DNA of 64,000 nucleotides from Novosphingobium sp. Lineage in GTDB: Bacteria > Pseudomonadota > Alphaproteobacteria > Sphingomonadales > Sphingomonadaceae. Positions 53,125 to 63,702 of this stretch are shown piece by piece (positions within the stretch are counted from its first letter, which is position 1; each line of letters begins with the position of its first letter). Where the stretch lies: NCBI GenBank assembly GCA_004211435.1, contig SECS01000001.1, positions 96,447 through 160,446 on the forward strand, read 5' to 3'. Under the pieces are notes generated by a model that did not search any database, was not told the DNA's origin, and saw only the letters and a program-made list of their open reading frames with translations. The position numbers and the translations under genes were made by a program.

Positions 53125-55320
53125 TCAGAATGCAAAGCTGACGCCGACGCCGAACTCCTCGCGCTGAACGAACTTGACGCTGTCGCCGCGGGCATTGGGC
53201 ACGTAGTCCGTGCGATAGCCGGCGTCGGTCACGTTGTTGCCGAAGACCGAATAGGTCACGCGGTTCTTGGTCCAGGACAGGCGGAAATTGACGATCGCAT
53301 AGGGATCTTCCCGCGAGAGGTTCCCCGGCTGCCAGTAGAACGCGCCGGTATAGGCCGTGTTGACCGAGCCGTTGAACTCGCCGCCCCAGAGATCGGCCTC
53401 GTAGCTCAGCCGCAGGTTGCCCGTGACTTCGGGCGTGCGCACGGTGCGGCTGCCCGAAGCGTCGAAGGGCACGACGGTCTTCTGGATGATGCCCGGCGCC
53501 GCGACCGCCAGTTCGGCGGCGGTCAGCGGCACGGTGACCTGCGCGGCGGTGAAGGCCTCGTACTCGGCCTTGGGCTCCCAGCTCAGACCGGCGGCGAACG
53601 AGAAGCCGCCGCCCAGCTTGCCGTCGGCGGTGAATTCGAGACCGCGCATCTTGGCGCGCGCGGCGTTGCTCAGGGTCAGCTGCAAGGTCGGCGGGTTGCC
53701 GACCTGGGTGTAGGAGCTGACCTGGATGTCCTTGTACTTGTAGGCATAGCCCGCGAGCGTCAGGTTGATCCCGCTGACCCGCGCCTTTGCGCCGAGTTCG
53801 AAGGCGGTGATCTTCTCGGGGTTCACCGGGATGCCCAGCGAAGAATAGGCGTTGTAGACGCCGCTCTTGAAGCCCGTGCTCGCCGAGAAATAGACGTTGG
53901 CGTCTTCGGCCAGGTCGTAGCGCACGACACCGCGCCAGGTGGCACTGTTCCAGGTGCGCTCGCGATCGACCTGCGCCGCCGCGAGGTTGACCAGGTTCTG
54001 CCAGTGGAAGGTCTTCTTCTCCGAATTGTAGCGCACGCCCCCGGTGACGTGCAGGCTTTCGCCGAGGTTCAGCGTCGCTTCGCCGAAGCCCGCGAAGACC
54101 TCGCTCCTCATCCGGTTGGTGAAGTTGGCGGCGATCGTGCCGCCGCGCACGGCGTCGCCCGAATAGGTGCGGAAATAGGGATTGCCGGCCTTCGAGTTGT
54201 AGTAGTAGCCGCCGACCAGCCAGGTGAGCATGCCATCCGCCGGGCTCGACACCGTCAGTTCCTCGCTGAAGCTCTTCTGGTACTGCGAGATCTGGTTCGA
54301 GCCCGAGACGGCGTTGCCCGTGCCGATGCTCGTGCGGTCGGTATCCGACTGCGAGTTCACCGCGACGTGGCGGTAGGCGGTCAGCGAGCGTACCGAGATC
54401 CCGCTCGCGCTATCCCAGTTCAGGTCGAGGCTGCCGCCGAAGCCCCGCAGGCGCGCCAGCGGATCGGTCGAGCCGGCGTTCTCGTAGGGGCGGTTCGGCA
54501 CGGTACCCGGCACGTTCGGATAGGGATTGATGCCGTCCTTGATGTGGCTGATGAACACCGAATTGTTCTGCTGGCGCCAGACGTCGCCCGAGAGCACGGC
54601 CGAGAAGCTCTCGGACGGCTGCCACAGCAGCTTGCCACGCAGCACGTAGTTGTCGGCGCCGCCGAAATCGCGGCCGACGTTCGGACCGGTGCCCTTGATG
54701 AAGCCGTCGCTGGTCCGGTACGAACCGCTGAGCGAGCCGGCGAGCTGGTCGGTGATGCCGCCGGTGACGAAGCCCGTCACCTTGAGCTCGTTGTAGTGGA
54801 AGCCATAGTCCGCGGCGACCGAGCCCGAGGTCTCGAACGAGGGCTTCTTGGTGACGATCTTGATCGCGCCGCCCGTGGCGTTGCGGCCGTAAAGCGTACC
54901 CTGCGGCCCCTTGAGCACCTCGATCCGCTCGATGTCGGCCAGGTCGAAGAAGCCGGCGATCGGTGTGCCGATCGACACGTCGTCGAGATAGATCGCGACG
55001 TTGGTCTCGTCGCCCGGCGAGGTGCCGGTCGACTGGATGCCGCGGACGACGGGCAGGAAGCCGAAGCCGTTGTTGACCGTGACGATGCCGGGCGCCGCCT
55101 GCGACAGGTTGACGGTCGAGTTGATGCCGTTCTGCACCATGTCTTCGCCCGACATCACCGAGATCGAGATCGGCACTTCGAGCAGGCGCTCCTCGCGCTT
55201 CTGCGCAGTGACGACGATCTCGCCCGAATTGTCGGCCTCGGCCGCGCCGCCCGCCTGGGCCGCTGCGATCGTGGCGTGGCTTGAGCAAGCCAGAGCCAAT
55301 ACGAGAGCCAACTTACGCAT
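53125..55320 (-). CDS. TonB-dependent receptor (BVMO-linked)
   Basis: A 731-residue receptor with signal peptide (about 1-22, ending TIAAAQA), TonB-box area GEIVVTAQKREERLLEVP, plug with KGPQGTLYGRNATGGAIKIVT, and barrel ending VQREEFGVGVSFAF. ATG at 55320 with GGAGGAT upstream. It is divergent from a Baeyer-Villiger monooxygenase with 160 bp between; the shared region carries inverted repeats, so the receptor may import the monooxygenase substrate. Confidence 0.95.
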   Translation of the reverse strand: MRKLALVLALACSSHATIAAAQAGGAAEADNSGEIVVTAQKREERLLEVPISISVMSGEDMVQNGINSTVNLSQAAPGIVTVNNGFGFLPVVRGIQSTGTSPGDETNVAIYLDDVSIGTPIAGFFDLADIERIEVLKGPQGTLYGRNATGGAIKIVTKKPSFETSGSVAADYGFHYNELKVTGFVTGGITDQLAGSLSGSYRTSDGFIKGTGPNVGRDFGGADNYVLRGKLLWQPSESFSAVLSGDVWRQQNNSVFISHIKDGINPYPNVPGTVPNRPYENAGSTDPLARLRGFGGSLDLNWDSASGISVRSLTAYRHVAVNSQSDTDRTSIGTGNAVSGSNQISQYQKSFSEELTVSSPADGMLTWLVGGYYYNSKAGNPYFRTYSGDAVRGGTIAANFTNRMRSEVFAGFGEATLNLGESLHVTGGVRYNSEKKTFHWQNLVNLAAAQVDRERTWNSATWRGVVRYDLAEDANVYFSASTGFKSGVYNAYSSLGIPVNPEKITAFELGAKARVSGINLTLAGYAYKYKDIQVSSYTQVGNPPTLQLTLSNAARAKMRGLEFTADGKLGGGFSFAAGLSWEPKAEYEAFTAAQVTVPLTAAELAVAAPGIIQKTVVPFDASGSRTVRTPEVTGNLRLSYEADLWGGEFNGSVNTAYTGAFYWQPGNLSREDPYAIVNFRLSWTKNRVTYSVFGNNVTDAGYRTDYVPNARGDSVKFVQREEFGVGVSFAF

Positions 55321-55399
55321 GATCCAATCCTCCACCCTGTAGGAACGCCGGCGTCGCAGCGCCGCTTTTCTGGCCTCCGTGTGATCCGACTTTATCATA

Positions 55400-55440
55400 T
55401 TGTCCATACAAAATGACCGATCGCGAATTATTGTACGGAC
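55400..55440. promoter_or_regulatory. operator candidate between the receptor and BVMO genes
   Basis: TTGT-N4-ACAA (55400-55411) and a wider inverted repeat GTCCATACAA (55402-55411) with TTGTACGGAC (55431-55440; 9 of 10 positions), 41 bp before the BVMO start. GntR-type sites often have TTGT/ACAA arms, and a GntR gene follows the BVMO. Confidence 0.5.
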
Positions 55441-55480
55441 TCAGTTGCATTCGCCCTCAAAGCGTGCAGGGCTCTGCGCG

Positions 55481-57282
<1,802 letters not shown>

Positions 57283-57286
<4 letters not shown>

Positions 57287-58026
57287 CGCAAGCCGGCGAC
57301 GACGAGGCGAACGACACGGGCCTGCCGCTCTACCTGCAGGTCGCCTCGACCCTGCGCACCGCGATCCTGCGCGAAATCTATCCGGTCGGCACGCGGCTGC
57401 CGACCGAGGAGGCGCTCTGCGAGCGCTTCGCGGTCAGCCGCCACACGATCCGAGAAGCCCTGCGCCAGCTGCGCAGCGACGGGCTGATCACGTCGCGGCC
57501 GGGCAGCCGCCCGATCGTCGCCTCGCCCTTGGTGCGCGCGCCCGAAGTCCTGGCGCGCGACATCGGCGCGGACTTCTTCGACTATACGATCGGCACCCGC
57601 CTCGACATCGCGACCATGGATACAGCGCGGATCGCGCCTTCGCTGGCCCAGGAACTGGGCCTGCCCAGCGACGAGGAATGGCTCTGCGTCAAAGGCTATC
57701 GCGTGAATGTCGAAGACGGGCACGCGACCTGCTGGAACGAGTATTTCATCCGCCCCGACTACGAGCTGATCGGCCGTCTGCTCAAACGCCACGTCGGCCC
57801 GGTCATCCCGCTGCTCGAAGATCTGTTCGAGACCCGGATCGCGCGCATAACCCGCTCGATCAGCGCGGTGGCCATGCCGCCCGAAGCCTGCGAACGCCTC
57901 GATTCCCAGGCCGGCGTGCCGGCGCTCCGCATCGTCGTGCGCAGCGAGACGTCCGACGGTACGGTGGCCTTCGTCAACCGCTCGCTGCACCCGCGCGGCG
58001 TGCTGACCTACGCGATCCAGCGCTAG
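57283..58026 (+). CDS. GntR-family regulator with UTRA domain
   Basis: A 247-residue regulator. N-terminal winged HTH: PLYLQVASTLRTAILREIYPVGTRLPTEEALCERFAVSRHTIREALRQLRSDG. The C-terminal half is a UTRA ligand domain (about 95-240). ATG at 57283 with GGGAGAGG, overlapping the BVMO stop (ATGA). It probably represses the BVMO and perhaps the divergent receptor. Its TAG shares CTAG with the converging folK. Confidence 0.93.
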
Positions 58027-58511
58027 CGCGGACGTCGACGCTCAAGGCGGGCCAGCAGATGGCGCAGGGTCAGCCCGGTCAGCGGATCGCGCCAGGTGGG
58101 CGCGATCTTCACGGCCGGCGCCAGCACGAAGCGGCGCGCGCGCAGCGACACGTGCGGGATCGTCAGACCGGGCGAGGCCCAGGCGCCGCCGCTCCACAGC
58201 GCGATGTCGAGATCGAGCACGCGCGCCGACCAGGCCTGGCCACCGCCCCGCCGGCCGAAGCGGCGCTCGATCGCCTTGAGGCGCTCGAGCAGCGCATCGG
58301 GCGCGAGATCGGTCTTCACCAGCGCCGCGGCATTGGCATAGCGGCGACGCGACGGCCCGAGCGGCGCCGAAGCGACGACCGGCGACGCGGCCTTGAGCTT
58401 GAGCCCCTTGCGATCGAGCGCCGCGAAGGCCGCGCGGACCACGCCGCGCGGATCGCCGTGCCGGTGATGCCGCCGATTGGAGCCGAGCGCGATCAGGTAG
58501 CGCTGCTTCAC
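58023..58511 (-). CDS. folK: 2-amino-4-hydroxy-6-hydroxymethyldihydropteridine pyrophosphokinase
   Basis: A 162-residue HPPK that pyrophosphorylates 6-hydroxymethyl-dihydropterin in folate synthesis. Motifs: YLIALGSN (5-12), SRRRYANAAALVKTDLAP (about 55-70), FGRRGGGQAWSARVLDLDIALW (about 86-107, with the Asp pair binding Mg) and IPHVSLRARRFVLAP. Slightly Arg-rich at both loops. Five bp downstream of aguB on the same strand. Other fol genes are not in the window. Confidence 0.92.
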   Translation of the reverse strand: MKQRYLIALGSNRRHHRHGDPRGVVRAAFAALDRKGLKLKAASPVVASAPLGPSRRRYANAAALVKTDLAPDALLERLKAIERRFGRRGGGQAWSARVLDLDIALWSGGAWASPGLTIPHVSLRARRFVLAPAVKIAPTWRDPLTGLTLRHLLARLERRRPR

Positions 58512-58516
58512 TCCGC

Positions 58517-59383
58517 TCAGACGTCCTGGCAGATGCGCGTGTAGAGCTCGGGCCGGCGGTCGCGGAAGAAGCCCATGCCGGCGCGGTGCTTGGCGGCGCG
58601 GGCGAGATCGATCGTCGCGGTGAGCACGCCGGTTTCCTCAGCGCCGAACTCCGCGGTGAAATCGCCCCATTCGTCGGTGATGAAGCTGTGCCCGTAGAAG
58701 CGCTGGCCCTCTCCACCATTTTCGGCCTCGGTGCCGATCCGGTTGGATGCGATCACCGGCATGCAGTTCGACACGGCATGGCCGAGCATCGCCCGGCGCC
58801 ACATGCGGCTCGTGTCGAGGCTGACGTCGTAAGGCTCCGACCCGATCGCGGTCGGATAGAACAGCAGTTCGGCTCCCATCAGCGCCATGACGCGCGCGCT
58901 CTCGGGATACCACTGGTCCCAGCAGATGCCGACGCCGACGCGCGTGCCGGCGACATTCCAGACCTTGAAACCATCATTGCCCGGGCGGAAGTAGTACTTC
59001 TCCTCATATCCCGGCCCGTCGGGGATGTGGCTCTTGCGATAGGTGCCGAGCAGTTCGCCCTCGGCGTCGATCATCGCCAGGGTGTTGTAGTAGTGATGCC
59101 CGTCGCGCTCGAAGAAGCTCGTCGGGATGGCGATCTTGAGCTTCCTGGCGAGCGCCTGCATCGCGATCACCGAGGGGTGCTCGGCGGTCGGCCGCGCCAG
59201 CGCGAAGAGCTCCTCCTCCTCGACCTTGCAGAAGTAGGGTCCCGAGAACAGTTCGGGCGGCAGCACGATCTGCGCGCCGCGCGCGGCCGCTTCCTCGACC
59301 AGCGCGGAAACCGCCGCGATGTTTTCGGCTTCGTCGGGGGAACCCAGCGCGAGCTGGAGCGCGGCAACGGTGACTTCGGTCAT
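58517..59383 (-). CDS. aguB: N-carbamoylputrescine amidase
   Basis: A 288-residue nitrilase-fold amidase with the Glu44-Lys117-Cys154 triad (LPPELFSGPYF; YRKSHIPDGPGYEEKYYFRPG; GICWDQWYPE). The IPDGPGYEEKYYF and HRAGMGFFRDRRPELY segments are specific to N-carbamoylputrescine amidase, which gives putrescine, CO2 and NH3. The agmatine deiminase partner is not in this window. ATG at 59383. Confidence 0.94.
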   Translation of the reverse strand: MTEVTVAALQLALGSPDEAENIAAVSALVEEAAARGAQIVLPPELFSGPYFCKVEEEELFALARPTAEHPSVIAMQALARKLKIAIPTSFFERDGHHYYNTLAMIDAEGELLGTYRKSHIPDGPGYEEKYYFRPGNDGFKVWNVAGTRVGVGICWDQWYPESARVMALMGAELLFYPTAIGSEPYDVSLDTSRMWRRAMLGHAVSNCMPVIASNRIGTEAENGGEGQRFYGHSFITDEWGDFTAEFGAEETGVLTATIDLARAAKHRAGMGFFRDRRPELYTRICQDV

Positions 59384-59387
59384 GATC

Positions 59388-60085
59388 TCAGGGGCGCTTG
59401 CGGAACAGGAGGGTCATGCGGTCGCTTTCGCCGATCGCGGCGTAGCGGTCACGGTCTTTTTCGCCGAGCCGGAAATTCGGCGGCAGCGCCCAGACGCCGG
59501 CCTCGTGGTTGGCGGGATCGCGCGGGTTGGCGTTGATCTCGCTCTTGCCGACGAGCTGAAAACCCTGCGCCTCGACGAGCGCGATCACGTCTTTCTCGCG
59601 CAGGTAGCCCTTGCTGCCATCGACATAGGCGTCGGGCGCGTCGGCCTTGGCGCGGTGCTGCTCGATGCCGAGCAGGCCGTCGGGCTTGAGCAGCGCGCGC
59701 GCCGTGCCGAGTCCGGCAGCGTGCCGGCAAGGTTGGCGTAGCTCTTCCAACCCTCGCTGGCCGCGGTGACGTCGGGATTGAGCCCGATATAGCGCCCGGT
59801 CTCGCCCAGATAGGGTACGAGCACGCGCGTCCACCAGCCGCCCGAGGGCATGTAGTCGACCACGGTCATGCCCGGACGCACGCGGAAGAACGACAGCGTC
59901 TCCTGCGGGTGACGCCAGCTATCGCGCGCCCGATCGCCCTCGCGGCGCGGATTGGCCAGCGCGAGGTCGAGCACCGCCTCGCAGGCTGCGCAATTCTCGA
60001 CCTCGTCGGCCACGGCCGCGTCGGCGGGCAGGCTGGTGACGGCAAAGCCCAGGGTGGCGGCCAGTGCGAGCAGGTATCGGCGCAT
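59388..60085 (-). pseudogene. broken class I methyltransferase-like gene (frameshift with deletion)
   Basis: The 5' part (to about 59725) encodes a signal peptide (MRRYLLALAATLGFAV...) and the start of a COG4798-type predicted methyltransferase (ETLSFFRVRPGMTVVDYMPSGGWWTRVLVPYLG). The 3' part, in another frame, encodes its C-terminus (ALLKPDGLLGIEQHRAKADA, then GYLREKDVIALVEAQGF). The central segment usually found between them (VDRVLVFREMHNLWRW-like) is absent. The junction is near LPDSA/ARALLKP at about 59712. A deletion that is not a multiple of three therefore appears to have destroyed the gene; programmed frameshifting would not restore the missing part. Confidence 0.8.
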
Positions 60086-60209
60086 TGATCTCACTTCCGT
60101 GACCTCGCCCGACATCGGGCAACGAAGCTATTCTAGGGTGCGGTCCGCCCATGACAAGCGCGCCGCGCCACCCTATCTTGTCGCGGTAACGCGTGATGAA
60201 GGCAGACAG

Positions 60210-60746
60210 ATGAACGGTACGGAAACGGCAATCGTGGCGGGCGGGTGCTTCTGGTGCACCGAAGCGGTGTTCCGCGACGTGATCGGGGTGAGTGCGGTCG
60301 AGAGCGGCTATATCGGCGGCTCGGTTCCCAATCCCACCTACAAGGCGGTGTGCAGCGGCTCGACCGGCCATGCCGAGGCGATCAAGGTCCACTACGATCC
60401 CGCGACGATCTCTTACGCGGAAATCCTCGACGTGTTCCTGGGCACGCACGATCCGACGCAGCTCAACCGCCAGGGCAACGACGTCGGCACGCAGTATCGC
60501 TCGGCGATCTTCCCGCTCGACGACGCCCAGCGCGCCGAGGCCGAAGCGGCAATCGCGCGCGCAAACCAGGACCACGACGGCAAGGTCGTGACGACGATCG
60601 AGGGTCCGGCCGAATGGTATCCGGCCGAAGACTACCACCAGGAATACTGGGACGGCGAAGGCCAGCGGAACCCTTACTGCCTGGCCGTGATCCCGCCCAA
60701 GCTCCTGAAGCTGCGCAAGAGCTTCGCCAACCGGGTCAAGACCTAG
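60210..60746 (+). CDS. msrA: peptide methionine sulfoxide reductase MsrA
   Basis: A 178-residue MsrA that reduces methionine-S-sulfoxide. Active-site Cys13 in GGCFWCTEA; STGHAEAIKVHYDP and GNDVGTQYRS are typical. A C-terminal cysteine in RNPYCLAVI may be the resolving one. ATG at 60210 with a weak AAGG upstream. Convergent with a receiver protein; the two TAG stops share CTAG. Confidence 0.96.
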   Translation: MNGTETAIVAGGCFWCTEAVFRDVIGVSAVESGYIGGSVPNPTYKAVCSGSTGHAEAIKVHYDPATISYAEILDVFLGTHDPTQLNRQGNDVGTQYRSAIFPLDDAQRAEAEAAIARANQDHDGKVVTTIEGPAEWYPAEDYHQEYWDGEGQRNPYCLAVIPPKLLKLRKSFANRVKT

Positions 60747-61168
60747 TCGGGTCTCGACCTCGGCGCGAAGCGCGGCCCCGTCGCCTCGGCGCGGGCCAAC
60801 AGGCGCGCCGTCAGGGCCAGCAGCGCCGAGACCGGGAACGGCTTGATCAGCACGTCGACGTGCGAGAACTGCGGGACGATGAAGCTGGGCGCGTGCGCCG
60901 TGGTGATCGCCCAAGGGATCTTCAGCTCGTCGAGCTTGCGGCCGACATCGAACGAGACGTGCTCGTCGATCTGAAGATCGAGGATGGCCGCGTCGATCTC
61001 GCGATCGTCGAGGATTGCCAGGGCTTGCGTGATCGTCTTCGCGGGTCCGACCACCTCGTGCCCCGCGAACTGCAGCGTATCTTCGATGAACAGCGCGTTG
61101 AGCATGTCGTCTTCGAGGACGAATATTCGGGCCGGGCGGGGAACCGCCGCGGCGTCTTGGGCAAGCAT
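60743..61168 (-). CDS. single-domain response regulator receiver
   Basis: A 141-residue CheY-like protein. Acidic pocket Glu19-Asp20-Asp21 (VLEDDML), phosphoacceptor Asp64 (AILDLQID), Thr90 region (AITTAH) and Lys109 (LIKPF). No output domain. Similar small receivers in alphaproteobacteria take part in phosphorelays and in the general stress response; no kinase is adjacent. Confidence 0.9.
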   Translation of the reverse strand: MLAQDAAAVPRPARIFVLEDDMLNALFIEDTLQFAGHEVVGPAKTITQALAILDDREIDAAILDLQIDEHVSFDVGRKLDELKIPWAITTAHAPSFIVPQFSHVDVLIKPFPVSALLALTARLLARAEATGPRFAPRSRPD

Positions 61169-61279
61169 GGGGACCTCCGCAGGGTCTATGGACCGCCCTT
61201 GCCGACACGAGGCGGCTGAGCAGCGCGACGAGGTCAGCGCTGGACGGCACCGCCGGCCGCCGAAGCGGCCGGCACGCGT

Positions 61280-61588
61280 TTACGAATGGGCGTGGGCAGT
61301 CTGTCGCGCGGCCATCCGCCGCGTCTGCTGCGAACAGGTCACGCGCAGTCCGGCAACCCCGTCGCGCTCGGTCGCGCGACGCCATTCGTCGAGTTCCTCG
61401 GCGCTCAGGCCGTACCAGTTGCAGGCGTCCTCGGCCGTCACCAGTTGCGCCTCGACGGCGGCGATGATCTCTGCCTTGCGGCGCGCGGTCCAGCGCACGG
61501 TATCGCACGGCGGCAGGCCGATCAGCGCCAACAGCTCCCCGACGGGAACTTCGTTACCCGCCGCTATGATGTTCGGGCTGTAGTGCAT
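61280..61588 (-). CDS. DUF1153/SciP-type small DNA-binding protein
   Basis: A 102-residue protein. The core CDTVRWTARRKAEIIAAVEAQLVTAEDACNWYGLSAEELDEWRRATERDGVAGLRVT is the DUF1153 helix-turn-helix domain of SciP, which in Caulobacter blocks CtrA-dependent transcription. The N-terminal 28 residues (PPCDTVRW) also match. ATG at 61588 with GGAAGGAG upstream. The C-terminal tail is Arg/Ala-rich. Confidence 0.88.
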   Translation of the reverse strand: MHYSPNIIAAGNEVPVGELLALIGLPPCDTVRWTARRKAEIIAAVEAQLVTAEDACNWYGLSAEELDEWRRATERDGVAGLRVTCSQQTRRMAARQTAHAHS

Positions 61589-61712
61589 CGTATGGCTCCT
61601 TCCATCCCCCTGTGCACGAGGAGAAGGGCGCCCGGCCTACCTTCCGAGACCTAAACGAAATTGGTTAACGTCGGCGGGTCGAGGTGGAACCGCGATGGAA
61701 TACCCTGAGCGT

Positions 61713-62336
61713 TCAACGCTGCGCGAAGGTCGAGGCCGATATCAGGCGATGCAGGATGTTCGAGACCTCGCTCGCGGAATAGGCCTCTTCGGGCTGGGTC
61801 AGCCACCAGGCGATCGTCTCGACGATCAGGCTGGTCGAGCAGATCGTGCCCAGTTCCTTGGGCAGCCAGGTCGTTACCGAATCCCGCGATTCCGAAACCA
61901 TGCGCGCATGGCGCAGCCATTCGCCGCGCATCGTCGTGCCCGCGCCGCCGTTGAGCAGGACCGCCCAGAGCTGCCGATGCTCGGCGACGTAGGCGCACAG
62001 AGCGTCGAGCGAGCCGCGGTCGTCGCCCGCGTCCTTGATCGGCAAGGTCAGCTCGACCGAGGTCGCGATCTGCTCGGCGGCTATATGATCGAGGAGCGCT
62101 TCCTTGCCCGGATGATGCCGGAAGAAGGTGGCGTAGTGGACGCCCGCCTCGGCGCAGATGTCGCGCACCGTAATCTGATCGAACGACTTGCGCTCGAGCA
62201 GATACAACAGCGCATCGCGCAACGCGGCGCCCGATCGCACGGCGCGCGCATCCTTGGCAGTTGACCCGCGGGGGGCTTTGCGATTATGCGCCACTGTAGC
62301 GCACAAATCGAGATTCGGATCGTTTCGCTCGCTCAT
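61713..62336 (-). CDS. TetR/AcrR family regulator (second P450-linked)
   Basis: A 207-residue TetR-type regulator with HTH RDALLYLLERKSFDQITVRDICAEAGVHYATFFRHHPGKEALLDHI. Start is uncertain: ATG at 62336 gives 30 extra residues, while GTG at 62240 with AAGGA upstream would start right at the domain and leave the 17-bp palindrome at 62287-62303 outside the coding part. It is divergent from the second P450 and probably represses it. Confidence 0.85.
   Translation of the reverse strand: MSERNDPNLDLCATVAHNRKAPRGSTAKDARAVRSGAALRDALLYLLERKSFDQITVRDICAEAGVHYATFFRHHPGKEALLDHIAAEQIATSVELTLPIKDAGDDRGSLDALCAYVAEHRQLWAVLLNGGAGTTMRGEWLRHARMVSESRDSVTTWLPKELGTICSTSLIVETIAWWLTQPEEAYSASEVSNILHRLISASTFAQR
62287..62303. 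promoter_or_regulatory. 17-bp palindrome, operator candidate of the second TetR/P450 pair
   Basis: TGCGCCACTGTAGCGCA: arms TGCGC/GCGCA and AC/GT around a central T, one mismatch. It lies 113 bp before the P450 ATG and inside the TetR frame if the upstream ATG is used. Confidence 0.45.
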
Positions 62337-62415
62337 GCCACTGTCGAAAGCAGCAGGAGCCTGTCCGAAGCAAGCCATTTCGCGGGAATGCGAGCAAACC
62401 CTGGGAGCCGAGAAA

Positions 62416-63702
62416 ATGCAGGCCTTGGTCGAACGCGACTATTTCACCGACTACGAGATCCTCAAGGAACCCTATGCCTTCTTCGACGCGCTGCGCGAAT
62501 ATGGGCCGGTCTATCAGCCGCCGGGCAAGGACTACTACATCGTCACCGGTTTCGAAGAAGCGCTCGAAGTCCTGCGCAACCACGATGCCTTCTCGGCGAT
62601 CATCGCGCTGCAGGGTGCCGGCGCACCGCTGCCCTTCGTACCGCACGGCGCTGACATCAACGCCCAGATCGACGAGCACCGCCAGGCGTTTCCGGGCTGG
62701 GATCAGGTCGTCAACATGGACGACGATCGCCACACCAAGCTGCGCGCGCTGATCAACACGCTGTTCGTGCCTTCGCGCCTCAAGGCCAGCGAGGCTTTCA
62801 TCGAGGACTATTCGGACGACATCGTCCGCAAGGCCGTGGGCGAGGGCAAGGTCGAGCTGATCGGCGAGATCGCCACGCCCTTCGTCACCGTGGTCGTCGC
62901 CGACCTGCTCGGCGTGCCGGTCGAGGATCGGCAGATCTTCATGGACGCCATCGCCAAGGCGCCGCCTCCCGGAAGCCTCGACGGCGGCAATCCGATGGAA
63001 GGCGAGGAGCATCCCTTCGCGGTCATGGGCAAGTACTTCTTCGGCTATATCGCCGATCGCAAGGCCAACCCGCGCGAGGACATCCTCAGCGAGCTGACCC
63101 ACGCCAAGTACAACGACGGGACCACGCCCGAGGTCTACGACATCGTCCAGCTCGGCATGTTCATGTTCGGCGCGGGTCAGGACACGTCGGCCAAGCTGCT
63201 CGGCAATTCGATGAAGTACCTGGTCGAGCAGCCCGAGCTGCAGGACCGGCTGCGCGCCGATCCCAAGCTGATCCCCGCCTTCCTCGAGGAAGTGCTGCGC
63301 ATCGAGGGCTCGACCAAGCAGACCGCCCGCCTCGCGCGCAAGGACACGAAGATCGGCGACGTCGAGATCCCGGCGGGCAGCCGTATCCTCGTCGCGCTGT
63401 CGGCCGCCAACCGCGATCCCAAGCGCTGGGAGAACCCCAACGAGCTCGAGATCGGCCGCAAGAAGGTGATCGAGCACGTCGGCTTCGGCCGCGGCAAGCA
63501 CGTCTGCGCCGGCGCCCCGCTCGCCCGCGTCGAAGTCCGCGTGATCTACGAGAAGCTGCTCGAATATACCTCGAAGATCGAACTCGATCTCGACAAGCAC
63601 CCCAACGGCGTGGCCGACCTGTCCTACGAGCCGAGCTTCATCATTCGCGGCCTCGCGACGATGAACCTCAAGCTCACGCCCTCGGACAAGTTCAAGGGCT
63701 GA
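62416..63702 (+). CDS. cytochrome P450, second
   Basis: A 428-residue soluble P450, only distantly related to the one at 3784. I-helix MFGAGQDTSAK, ExxR in EEVLRIEG, haem loop GFGRGKHVCAGAPLAR with Cys364. The ATG at 62416 has GGGAG 8 bases upstream. The sequence resembles CYP groups that hydroxylate terpenoids or steroids, but I cannot name the substrate. No redox partner in the window. Last 11 bases overlap the converging hydrolase gene. Confidence 0.94.
   Translation: MQALVERDYFTDYEILKEPYAFFDALREYGPVYQPPGKDYYIVTGFEEALEVLRNHDAFSAIIALQGAGAPLPFVPHGADINAQIDEHRQAFPGWDQVVNMDDDRHTKLRALINTLFVPSRLKASEAFIEDYSDDIVRKAVGEGKVELIGEIATPFVTVVVADLLGVPVEDRQIFMDAIAKAPPPGSLDGGNPMEGEEHPFAVMGKYFFGYIADRKANPREDILSELTHAKYNDGTTPEVYDIVQLGMFMFGAGQDTSAKLLGNSMKYLVEQPELQDRLRADPKLIPAFLEEVLRIEGSTKQTARLARKDTKIGDVEIPAGSRILVALSAANRDPKRWENPNELEIGRKKVIEHVGFGRGKHVCAGAPLARVEVRVIYEKLLEYTSKIELDLDKHPNGVADLSYEPSFIIRGLATMNLKLTPSDKFKG

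Noticed and set aside
53089..55284. Open frame of 731 codons antisense to another receptor
   Set aside because: Same shadow effect; composition typical of reverse-strand translation.
59388..60115. Programmed ribosomal frameshift in the methyltransferase-like gene
   Set aside because: The central domain segment is missing, so frameshifting could not make a normal protein.
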